Assembly (NCBI GenBank): GCA_014859985.1
Contig: JACZKN010000587.1
Span: 1-10,598 of the forward strand
DNA length: 10,598 bases
Origin: Candidatus Krumholzibacteriia bacterium
GTDB lineage: Bacteria > Krumholzibacteriota > Krumholzibacteriia > LZORAL124-64-63
Direction: 5' to 3'
Position numbers and translations under genes: made by a program. Shown here piece by piece: positions 1 to 8,500 of the stretch (its first letter is position 1; every line of letters starts with the position of its first letter). The notes below the pieces were generated by a model that worked only from the letters and a program-made list of their open reading frames with translations, had not been told where the DNA came from and did no database searches.

Positions 1-2283
<2,283 letters not shown>

Positions 2284-2308
2284 GGGCCGGTTTCAGGCCG
2301 AAGCACCG

Positions 2309-2335
2309 GGGCCCCGGACGGCGTGTCCGGGGCCC
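2309..2335 (+). terminator. GC-rich hairpin downstream of the S9 peptidase gene
   Basis: An 11-bp perfect inverted repeat (2309-2319 with 2325-2335) encloses a 5-base loop, 26 bases after the stop codon. Only two T residues follow, so it is not a textbook intrinsic terminator. Its place and stem strength still fit transcript termination or 3'-end protection. Being symmetric, it could also act on transcripts arriving from the minus strand. Confidence 0.6.
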
Positions 2336-2390
2336 TTGCGTGTGCCGGGACGGTCTTCGCGCGGCGGCGCCGCACTACCGATCGCCCCGG

Positions 2391-2477
2391 CTTCTCGTTC
2401 TTCGTCCGGTTCGCGGCGCGGCAGTTCTGCGCGTTGTTGTTCCAGTTGCCCCCGCGAATCACCCGGTTGGTGCCAGG
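2391..2477 (-). repeat. DGR template-repeat-like copy of the lipoprotein gene's C-terminal end
   Basis: Read on the minus strand, this stretch translates as GTNRVIRGGNWNNN followed by AQNCRAANRTKNEK, the AAC-rich consensus seen in template repeats of diversity-generating retroelements with SUMF1/C-type-lectin targets. Bases 2468-2406 align without gaps to 2810-2748 in the gene upstream. In that 63-base core, 13 of the 16 adenines (minus sense) differ in the gene copy, against 4 of 47 non-adenine bases. No start codon, ribosome site or rest of a SUMF1 domain precedes it, so it is not a gene. Past 2405 the two copies differ by indels: the template-like copy has five codons where the gene has four before the shared CCG, then lacks more than a dozen bases. 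It may be a decayed template repeat, a template for other targets, or a fragment of a second variable gene. Confidence 0.7.
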
Positions 2478-2678
2478 CCCCGGCGTCTGCCCGTCATCGC
2501 CGCCGCGATCGGCGACGATCCCTCGCCTGAGCCGCAGGCTGTCCGCCTGGGCCAGGTGTGCGAAGATGGCGCCCTCGCTGCGCGCCAGGTCCCGGACCGG
2601 GAGACGGCCCGATGCATGTTGCCGTCGCCGGCACCGCCAGCGCCGGAGAGCGACGCAGGTTCTCGCGCCGGATCCTGA
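2478..2678. other. Spacer between variable-region and template-like repeats, no gene recognised
   Basis: About 200 bases of GC-rich sequence separate the stop of the lipoprotein gene from the template-like repeat. On the minus strand the lipoprotein frame stays open beyond its TGA right into the repeat, which is in the same frame. The translated stretch matches no family I recognise, and open frames are common at this GC content. There is no sign of an Avd-type accessory gene or of reverse transcriptase motifs. A perfect 10-bp palindrome (2674-2683) overlaps the lipoprotein stop codon. Confidence 0.5.
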
Positions 2679-3905
2679 TCAGGCCGTCGACCTCACGGGC
2701 CGGAAACCGATGCCGAAGAGGCTGCCGTTGCCCGGGTAGGCGTCGAACCGTAACGCGGAGCGGCAGCTCCGCGCGAACGCGCCCCAGACCCCCCCGCGAA
2801 TCACCCGGTACCGGCCAGGCCACGGGCCCACGGGGTCGGTCACGCTACCGCCGTAAACCCCATACCAGTCGTTGCACCATTCCCACAGATTGCCGTGCAT
2901 ATCGTACAAACCGAAGTCGTTGGCAGGGTAGCTGCCTACCGGCACGGTCCAGGCGACCCACGGCCCGGACGGGCACCCTGTGTACGGGTAGGAGCCGTGA
3001 TAATTGGCCTCGGTGCGTGCATCCAGACACGGCCCCGTGTTGAATGGCGTTTTCGTCCCTGCCCGGCACGCGTACTCCCACTCCGCCTCTGTAGGCAAAC
3101 GGTAGCCCTGAGCACTGTACGGAGCGTGGCCATTGCACTGCCAGGTCCCGTGATCGTAGGCCCGCGGAAGCCCTTCGCGCAGGCTCAGCCAATCGCAGTA
3201 GGCCACCGCGCCGTACCATGTCAAATCCACAACAGGGTGGGCTTCTCTGCCCGCTTCCACGGTGAACACCCCGTTGCTAAAGGAGATCTCACAGAAGCCG
3301 TCCAGAACCAGGAATTCCTGCGACGAACCGTCGAGAGCATCGCGCAGGTTGCCGCTGGTCGCCGTGCAGTAGCCCCGGTCGTACGCCCACTGGGCCAACT
3401 CGGCGTACTGCAGATTCGTCACCTCGGTGGCCGCCATCAGGAACGGCGTGGTCAGTGTCACGATGTGCTGGGTCTCATCGGAGTCACGGCCCGTTTCGGT
3501 CGTCGGGCTGCCCATGGCGAAGGTGCCGGCGGGGATCCGGACGAAGCCCTCGGTCGGACCACCGACAGGCAAATAGTCCCCGACGAAGGTGATGCTCTCA
3601 CCGGCAGCCAGGACAAGGGTCTCGTCATCGGGGGTTTGGTAACCGAAGACTTCCCCCCAGTGGATGGTGTAGTTGCCGGGCTCTTGCTCATCGAGTGTCG
3701 TACTCCCGGCCCCCGTCTCTGTGCCGCCGACAGCAAGGTCCAGCGTCCAGGAAGCGTCGATACCAGTCGGCAGGGGTAAGATTACAACTGTTCCAGTGTC
3801 TGGAGGGACGGTAGATCCTCCATCATCACTACCGCAACCGGGAAATGATAGTGCGAAAACTCCGAGCAGAACGCTAACGGCGATATAGATTGGCCAGCGT
3901 CGCAT
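2679..3905 (-). CDS. Predicted lipoprotein with PEGA-like and SUMF1/FGE-type C-type-lectin domain; likely DGR variable protein
   Basis: The start is taken at 3905 (408 aa) because AGGGGG lies 6 bases upstream and the N-terminus becomes a signal peptide. The longer frame to 3974 adds 23 residues of no character. A hydrophobic segment (residues 5-23) ends in FPGC with Cys24, an imperfect lipobox, so surface anchoring is likely. Residues 38-113 resemble a PEGA-like beta domain ('GTVVILPLPTGIDASWTL'). Residues 119-404 are a SUMF1/FGE-sulfatase domain: VRIPAGTFAMGS, TEVTNLQYAEL, YRLPTEAEWEYACRAGT, DFGLYDMHGNLWEWC, RVIRGGVW and a GIGFRPVRS end. A true formylglycine-generating enzyme has two active-site cysteines. 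Here Cys381 fits the second, but Ala376 replaces the first, so oxidase activity is unlikely. The last ~40 residues look like a DGR-diversified ligand-binding surface. The gene's base composition is visibly less GC-rich than its neighbours, suggesting separate origin. The domain call is firm; the ligand-binding role is inferred. Confidence 0.88.
   Translation of the reverse strand: MRRWPIYIAVSVLLGVFALSFPGCGSDDGGSTVPPDTGTVVILPLPTGIDASWTLDLAVGGTETGAGSTTLDEQEPGNYTIHWGEVFGYQTPDDETLVLAAGESITFVGDYLPVGGPTEGFVRIPAGTFAMGSPTTETGRDSDETQHIVTLTTPFLMAATEVTNLQYAELAQWAYDRGYCTATSGNLRDALDGSSQEFLVLDGFCEISFSNGVFTVEAGREAHPVVDLTWYGAVAYCDWLSLREGLPRAYDHGTWQCNGHAPYSAQGYRLPTEAEWEYACRAGTKTPFNTGPCLDARTEANYHGSYPYTGCPSGPWVAWTVPVGSYPANDFGLYDMHGNLWEWCNDWYGVYGGSVTDPVGPWPGRYRVIRGGVWGAFARSCRSALRFDAYPGNGSLFGIGFRPVRSTA
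2700..2810 (-). repeat. Variable-region-like C-terminal segment of the lipoprotein gene
   Basis: These bases encode residues 366-402 of the lipoprotein, from Tyr366 through the RGGVW motif to the GIGFR end. The conserved scaffold codons (CGG GTG ATT CGC GGG, TGG, TGC CGC, GCG, CGG) are identical to the intergenic AAC-rich copy. The codons facing AAC in that copy are replaced by TAC, GTC, GGC, GCG, TTC, AGC and TTA. Further on, positions that are usually AAC in DGR templates read TTC, GAC, GCC, TAC, AGC, CTC and TTC. This NNC pattern is what adenine-specific mutagenesis of AAC codons leaves. Variable-region status is inferred from this pattern and from the known place of variable regions at the 3' end of C-type-lectin target genes. 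Confidence 0.72.
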
Positions 3906-3911
3906 CGAGTG

Positions 3912-3917
3912 CCCCCT
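3912..3917 (-). promoter_or_regulatory. Ribosome binding site that fixes the lipoprotein start
   Basis: On the minus strand AGGGGG lies 6 bases before the ATG at 3905, while no comparable purine-rich site precedes the longer-frame start at 3974. This supports starting the protein at the signal peptide. Confidence 0.6.
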
Positions 3918-3976
3918 AATTCGGTGTGGGAAACGGACCCAACCCGGCTTATCTAGACTCCCCCGGCCCGCCACCC

Positions 3977-4023
3977 TCCGATCTGGTCGGATTCAGTCAT
4001 AGGGTGTAGCGTATCAGATCGGA
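3977..4023. repeat. 9-bp perfect inverted repeat in the divergent intergenic region
   Basis: TCCGATCTG at 3977-3985 is the exact reverse complement of CAGATCGGA at 4015-4023, with 29 bases between. It lies in the 293-base gap (3906-4198) between the minus-strand lipoprotein gene and the plus-strand cNMP-like gene, so it could be an operator for either gene or a structured leader. The rest of the gap is less GC-rich than the genes. It holds a weak extended -10-like element (TGGTATCCT, 4115-4123) without a matching -35, and no RNA gene or ORF that I recognise. Confidence 0.4.
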
Positions 4024-4198
4024 CCCCGCGGGGAGCATTATTTTCGCCTGCCCGGACGGCCACGGCTGGAAAGCGAGACTCCCCATCGGCAAGCAGGCTC
4101 TTCTGCGCCAAGCGTGGTATCCTGTAGAACAATCGGCGCGTGTTGCACAGCCAGCTCGGGCCTTTACGCCGCACCGCCAGCGCCCGGGAGCCCTACCC

Positions 4199-4564
4199 AT
4201 GCCCGACCCCCAGCCCACCCTCAGCCTCGTCCGCGGCGCCAACGTCTTCAACGCCGATCCCGAGCGCATGGAGCGCCTGGAGAAGCTGAGGCAGGCGGTG
4301 CAGCTGGCCCCCGACCAGCTCCTGCACCCGGACGTGCCCGCCACCTACGTGGTGCGCCTGGGCAAGCTGCGCGTGTCGCAGTTCCTGGCCGACGGCCGCG
4401 AGATGACCCGCGCGGTGCTGCAGGCGGGCGCGGTGCTGGCCACGGACCTGCAGGGCCGGGATGCCGATCCCGCGGCCGACATCTATATTCTGGCCGACAT
4501 CGTGCTGATGGCCCTGGGCGAGGCGGAGCTGTGGCGGCTGCCGCCCGACGCCCTGAACACCTGA
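4199..4564 (+). CDS. Stand-alone cyclic-nucleotide-binding-like domain protein
   Basis: The 121-residue protein resembles the beta-roll of the Crp/cNMP-binding family. It shows YVVRLGKLRV (residues 50-59), DGRE (65-68), a QAGAVL turn (75-80) and an ALGEAELWRLPPDAL strand/helix ending (105-119). Crp-type regulators are about 210 residues and carry a C-terminal helix-turn-helix. This protein stops at the end of the sensor domain and has no DNA-binding or enzymatic output. The Arg/Glu phosphate-binding cassette typical of cAMP binders is not evident, so ligand binding is uncertain. The start is supported by GGAG at 4187-4190, 8 bases upstream. The stop lies 20 bases before gpmI, so the two are probably co-transcribed. 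A regulatory or protein-interaction role is inference only. Confidence 0.75.
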   Translation: MPDPQPTLSLVRGANVFNADPERMERLEKLRQAVQLAPDQLLHPDVPATYVVRLGKLRVSQFLADGREMTRAVLQAGAVLATDLQGRDADPAADIYILADIVLMALGEAELWRLPPDALNT

Positions 4565-4584
4565 GCATCCCCGAGGAGCCGTCC

Positions 4585-6138
4585 ATGAGCGACCAGCCCG
4601 CCCCCCGCGTCGTCCTGTGCATCCTCGACGGGGTGGGATACCGCACCGGGCCGGACCGCGCCTACGGCAACGCGGTGATCGCGGCCGAACCGGCGTTCTA
4701 CGACTCGCTGTTCGGCACCTACCCGTGGACCACCCTGGTGGCCGGCGGCCCCGCGGTCGGCTTGCCCGAGGGCCAGATGGGCAACAGCGAGGTGGGGCAC
4801 CTGACGATCGGCGCCGGCCGCGTGGTGGACCAGGAGCTGGTGCGCATCGGCAAGAGCATCAATAGCGGCGAGTTCAAGGGGCGCCCGGCCTGGACGGACT
4901 TCGCCCGGCGGGTCAAGGACGGCACCGGCCGCCTGCACCTGATCGGCCTGGTCTCGCCGGGCGGGGTGCACAGCCACACCGACCACCTGGTCGGCCTCGT
5001 CCGCGCGGCCCGGGACGAGGGCATCGGCGAGATCGTCATCCACGCCCTGATGGACGGCCGCGACACCGACCCCCGCGGCGGCGCCGGCTACCTGCGCGAA
5101 CTGCAGGCCGCGCTGGACCGCCTGGACGCCGGCCGCATCGCGACCGTGACCGGCCGCTACTGGGGCATGGACCGGGACAAGCGCTGGGACCGGGTCGAGC
5201 GGGCCTGGCGGGCCATCGTCGACGGCGAGGGCGCGGCCACGGCGCCGGACGCCGTGGCCGCCGCCGAAGCCTCCTACGCCGCCGACGTCACCGACGAATT
5301 CATCGAGCCCACCACCATCGCCGGCACGGACGGCACGGTGCGCGACGGCGACGGCGTCTTCTTCTGGAACTTCCGCGCCGACCGCGCCCGGGAGCTGACC
5401 TGGGCCTTCATGCAGGAGGGCTTCAGCGGCTTCGTGCAGCGCCGCCGGCCGCAGGTGGCCTACCTGTGCATGACCCCCTACGACGAGACCATGGACCTGC
5501 CGTCGCTCTTCCAGCCGGTGAAGGTGGAAGAAGGCCTGGCCGAGGTCTTCGCCCGCGAAGGCATCCGCAACCTGCGCACCGCCGAGACCGAGAAGTACGC
5601 CCACGTCACCTACTTCTTCAACGCCGGCCGCGAGGAGCCCTGGCCCGGCGAGGACCGGCGCCTGGTGCCCTCGCCCAAGGTGGCGACCTACGACCTGCAG
5701 CCCGAGATGAGCGCCCCCGCCGTGGCAGCGGTGGTCAAGGAGGCCTGCGAGGCCGGCGAGCACGACGTCGTCGTGGTGAACTTCGCCAACGGCGACATGG
5801 TGGGCCACACGGGGGTGTTCACCGCGGCGGTGGCGGCCATCAAGGCCCTGGACGGGCTGCTGGCGGACATCATGCCCTCCAGCCTGGAGCGGGGCACCGT
5901 CTGGCTGGTGACCGCCGACCACGGCAACTGCGACGAGATGCTCGACCCCGAGGGCAAGGTCCTGACCCAGCACTCCCTGAACCGGGTGCCTTTCGTGGTG
6001 GCCGGCCGGGCCTACGCCGGCCGCAAGGACGTGATCGCCGCCGGGGACTTCGGGCTCGCCGACATCGCTCCAACCATCCTCAAGCTCCTGGGGCTCCCCC
6101 AACCGGCGTCGATGACGGGCCGAAGCATCATAAAATAA
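4585..6138 (+). CDS. gpmI: 2,3-bisphosphoglycerate-independent phosphoglycerate mutase
   Basis: This cytoplasmic glycolytic/gluconeogenic enzyme interconverts 3- and 2-phosphoglycerate using two metal ions, usually Mn2+. The 517-residue length matches the family (about 510-515). Visible signatures are LDGVGY with metal-binding Asp15, GNSEVGH with the phosphorylated Ser68, GGVHSHTDH, MDGRDTDP, RYWGMDRDKRWDR, FRADRARE, KYAHVTYFFNAG, NFANGDMVGHTG, TADHGNCDEM (Asp445/His446) and HSLNRVPF (His463). No key residue appears lost. The start at 4585 follows GAGGAG at 4573-4578; the frame is open further upstream, but that part is a shadow of the preceding gene. It is the second gene of a likely two-gene operon. 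No obvious intrinsic terminator follows the stop; the sequence turns AT-rich instead. Confidence 0.97.
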   Translation: MSDQPAPRVVLCILDGVGYRTGPDRAYGNAVIAAEPAFYDSLFGTYPWTTLVAGGPAVGLPEGQMGNSEVGHLTIGAGRVVDQELVRIGKSINSGEFKGRPAWTDFARRVKDGTGRLHLIGLVSPGGVHSHTDHLVGLVRAARDEGIGEIVIHALMDGRDTDPRGGAGYLRELQAALDRLDAGRIATVTGRYWGMDRDKRWDRVERAWRAIVDGEGAATAPDAVAAAEASYAADVTDEFIEPTTIAGTDGTVRDGDGVFFWNFRADRARELTWAFMQEGFSGFVQRRRPQVAYLCMTPYDETMDLPSLFQPVKVEEGLAEVFAREGIRNLRTAETEKYAHVTYFFNAGREEPWPGEDRRLVPSPKVATYDLQPEMSAPAVAAVVKEACEAGEHDVVVVNFANGDMVGHTGVFTAAVAAIKALDGLLADIMPSSLERGTVWLVTADHGNCDEMLDPEGKVLTQHSLNRVPFVVAGRAYAGRKDVIAAGDFGLADIAPTILKLLGLPQPASMTGRSIIK

Positions 6139-6440
6139 ACTTGTTTGTCAGATTAATTGACCATTTATTGACAACGATTTGCCCCGATGCGTTGTACCTT
6201 GTGCTACAATGCTCGGGCGCAAAATGGGATTGCGGCCCCGGCCGCGGCCCGCGGAGTTATCTTGTCCACGCCGGAGGGAGGTGAAAGCACGGCGGCCCGC
6301 CCCGCCGCCGCGGCAACGCCGGTCGGAAATCGCGAACGAGTCGAGACGCCCGCTTCCGCTCACGAAGTCCATTCACTTGACGCCGGATTTTTCGAGTGCG
6401 AGCCAGAAGTTTTGACCCCTGCGCGAAGGAGGCCGAAAGG
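6139..6440 (+). promoter_or_regulatory. Intergenic promoter region and long leader before the OB-fold protein
   Basis: The first 70 bases after gpmI are strikingly AT-rich for this window and hold promoter-like elements. TTGACA lies at 6168-6173, and an extended -10-like TGCTACAAT has its TACAAT at 6205-6210. The spacing between these two is 31 bases, too long for one sigma-70 promoter, so the -35 partner is unresolved. TTGTA (6192-6196) and TACAA (6205-6209) form a short inverted repeat over the -10. If transcription begins near 6217, the leader is over 200 bases and GC-rich. It contains a GGAGGGAGG purine run near 6273 with no credible ORF behind it. The real ribosome site, AAGGAGG, is at 6426-6432. 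I see no recognised riboswitch. Confidence 0.35.
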
Positions 6441-8405
6441 ATGAAGAAGCATCTTTTTGGCATGGCACTGGCTGTCAGCGTCATGCTGCTTACCGGTCTG
6501 GCGTCCGCCCAGACCATCGATGATATCCAGGTCTACAGCGCCACGGGCGCGCCGGCCAGTCCCTATGCGGGGCAGACCGTCACCGTGGGCGGCGTGGTCT
6601 ACGTCGTGCCCGGCACCTACAACTCGGGCACCCACTACATCCAGAGCGCCAACGGCGGCATCCAGTTCTTCATGAACGGCACCGGCCTGACCTACGGCGA
6701 CATCGTCGAGATCACCGGCACCGTCAGCACCTTCTCGGGCGAGATCCAGATCGGCAACCCCAGCATCAGCTTGCTGGGCAGCGGCCCCGAGCCCACGCCG
6801 ACCGAATTGACCATCGCCGAGATCCTCGACTACGAGCAGGTCGGCAACTTCGTGACCACCGTCGGCACGGTGGTCCGGACCGTCTTCAACGGGGGCAACG
6901 AGGACTTCTTCATCGCCGACGGCCCGGACACCATCCAGGTCTTCATCGACGAAGACACGGGCATCGACCTCAGCGGCGTCCAGGTGGGCGACCTGTACCG
7001 GATCACCTCGCCGGTGGTCAACTTCAACACGATCATCGAGCTGAAGCCCCGGCGCCAGAGCGACCTGGTGGAGAACCCGGGCGGCGACACCGTGCCCGTG
7101 ATCCAGAACGTCAACTGCGTGGACTGGGTGCGCCTGGCCAACGAGGCGATCGAGGTCACGGCCGACATCACCGACGACAGCGCGGTCGTCGCGGCGCAGG
7201 TGTACTACCGCGACAACAACCTCGACGGCACCGGCCCCGGTTCCTGGTCCTCCGCGGCGATGAGCCTGCAGTCCGGGTCCACCTGGCTCGGCGTCATCCC
7301 GGCCCCGCACGCCTCGGACGTGGTCGACTTCTACGTCTCGGCCACCGACGACGGCGCCCAGACCGTGACCAACCCGGGCAGCGCGCCCACCGGCTTCTAT
7401 TCCGCCGCCGTGGGCATCACGTCCATCTACGAGATGCAGTACGTGCACCCGGACAGCGCCGGCCAGAGCACTCCCTACCTCGACAAGCCCCTCAACATCC
7501 GCGGCATCATCACCGCGAGCCCGGGCCAGGCCGGTACCGTCAGCCGCATGGTGGTGCAGGAGGCGGATCCGTCGCCCGAGTTCGGCTCCCTCAACGGCGA
7601 CTTCGCCGGCACCTACGCCTACGGCGGCGTGCTGGTCTTCGAGGGCACCGGACTGGATCCGGGCAACTGGTTCCAGGGCGACCTGGTGGAGATCGGCGGC
7701 CGGGCCGACGAGTACTTCGGCCTGACCGAGATGATCCCCCACAACCGCAGCGCCATCTACCTGGTGGAGTTCGGGCAGGACCTGCCGCCGGCGACCCGGG
7801 TGCAGACCCGTGTCCTGGCGGACGACGTCACCAACGGCGGCGAGGCCTGGGAGAGCGTCTGGGTCAAGACCTTCACCGCGGCCGTGATCGACACCGCCGG
7901 TAGCGCCCAGTACGGCGAGTACATGATCGCCGACAAGGACAGCCGGGCCGACAGCCTGATCGTGGCGCCGGAGGCCGTGCTGGCCTACGTGCCCACCCTG
8001 GGCGACGTGCTGACGGTCGAGGGGTACATGGACTACGCCTTCGGCGAGTTCCGCATCGTGCCCATCAGCGACGAGTTCATCGTCCAGTCGGCGGCCAGCA
8101 GCGTGGAGGTGCCGACCATCGAGAAGGCCGGCGGCTTCCACTCCATCTCTCCGAACCCGTTCAACCCCTCGGCCGAGATCCGGTTCGTGCTCAACCGCGA
8201 GAACCTGGTCCAGCTGAACGTCTACAACCTCCGCGGCGAGAAGGTGCGCACCCTGATCCAGGACCGCCTGCCCGCCACCGAGTACAAGTTCGTCTTCGAC
8301 GGCAAGGACGACGCCGGGCAGGCCCTGGCCAGCGGCACCTACTTCGCCCGCCTGCGCATCGGCAGCGAGGTGATGCAGGTGCGGAAGATGTCGCTCATCA
8401 AGTAG
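6441..8405 (+). CDS. Secreted OB-fold-like protein with C-terminal FlgD-Ig/sorting-type tail
   Basis: The start at 6441 is set by AAGGAGG 8 bases upstream and by the signal peptide it opens: MKK, a hydrophobic core, and ASA before Gln24. The 654-residue protein then shows an OB-fold-like domain of the type found next to secreted nucleases ('GGVVYVVPGTYNSGTHYIQS', then GDIVEITGTVSTFSGEIQI, roughly residues 45-115). A second similar unit follows near 130-210 and another pair near 340-550 (GDLVEIGGRADEYFGLTEM; GDVLTVEGYMDYAFGEFRI). No nuclease catalytic motif is visible. The last 89 residues (566-654) carry SPNPFNPSAEIRF, NVYNLRGEKVRTL, DGKDDAGQALASGTYFARL and a final RKMSLIK. This is the FlgD-Ig-like tail common on exported proteins of FCB-group bacteria, where it probably acts as a sorting signal. 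The fold call is moderate, export is firm, and function is unknown. Confidence 0.8.
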   Translation: MKKHLFGMALAVSVMLLTGLASAQTIDDIQVYSATGAPASPYAGQTVTVGGVVYVVPGTYNSGTHYIQSANGGIQFFMNGTGLTYGDIVEITGTVSTFSGEIQIGNPSISLLGSGPEPTPTELTIAEILDYEQVGNFVTTVGTVVRTVFNGGNEDFFIADGPDTIQVFIDEDTGIDLSGVQVGDLYRITSPVVNFNTIIELKPRRQSDLVENPGGDTVPVIQNVNCVDWVRLANEAIEVTADITDDSAVVAAQVYYRDNNLDGTGPGSWSSAAMSLQSGSTWLGVIPAPHASDVVDFYVSATDDGAQTVTNPGSAPTGFYSAAVGITSIYEMQYVHPDSAGQSTPYLDKPLNIRGIITASPGQAGTVSRMVVQEADPSPEFGSLNGDFAGTYAYGGVLVFEGTGLDPGNWFQGDLVEIGGRADEYFGLTEMIPHNRSAIYLVEFGQDLPPATRVQTRVLADDVTNGGEAWESVWVKTFTAAVIDTAGSAQYGEYMIADKDSRADSLIVAPEAVLAYVPTLGDVLTVEGYMDYAFGEFRIVPISDEFIVQSAASSVEVPTIEKAGGFHSISPNPFNPSAEIRFVLNRENLVQLNVYNLRGEKVRTLIQDRLPATEYKFVFDGKDDAGQALASGTYFARLRIGSEVMQVRKMSLIK

Positions 8406-8439
8406 CGGCGCTTCCACGTTCTGCAGCCCTCACGCAGGG

Positions 8440-8480
8440 GCGAAACGACGGCCCCGGGCTTCGGCCCGGGGCCGTTTCGC
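8440..8480. terminator. UUCG-capped hairpin between convergent genes
   Basis: GGCCCCGGGC (8450-8459) pairs with GCCCGGGGCC (8464-8473) around a TTCG loop closed by C-G, an unusually stable tetraloop. After a 3-base bulge (8447-8449) the stem continues with GCGAAAC (8440-8446) against GTTTCGC (8474-8480). Read from the minus strand, the outer stem ends in a short run of T/A. It lies 35 bases after the plus-strand stop and 21 bases beyond the minus-strand stop, so it probably serves as a shared bidirectional terminator. Confidence 0.75.
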
Positions 8481-8500
8481 GTGCGCGGCCTGGCCGGGGG

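Noticed and set aside
2323..2739. Short plus-strand frames in the 2284-2739 region
   Set aside because: They are Arg-rich with no recognisable motif or ribosome site. The region is better explained by the minus-strand repeat pair and the peptidase hairpin.
2679..3905. Annotating the SUMF1-like protein as a sulfatase-activating formylglycine-generating enzyme
   Set aside because: The first catalytic cysteine position is alanine, no sulfatase is nearby, and the C-terminus looks like a DGR variable region.
4483..6102. A 539-codon open frame on the minus strand opposite gpmI
   Set aside because: It mirrors gpmI and is rich in Val, Gly, His and Asp as expected for antisense of GC-rich codons. 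No family motif or ribosome site was seen.
6187..6444. Small plus-strand ORF in the leader of the OB-fold gene
   Set aside because: It has no ribosome site at its start and an Ala/Pro/Arg composition from GC-rich leader sequence.
6360..8417. A 685-codon open frame on the minus strand opposite the OB-fold gene
   Set aside because: It is low-complexity antisense of a clearly coding gene that has its own signal peptide, ribosome site and conserved tail.
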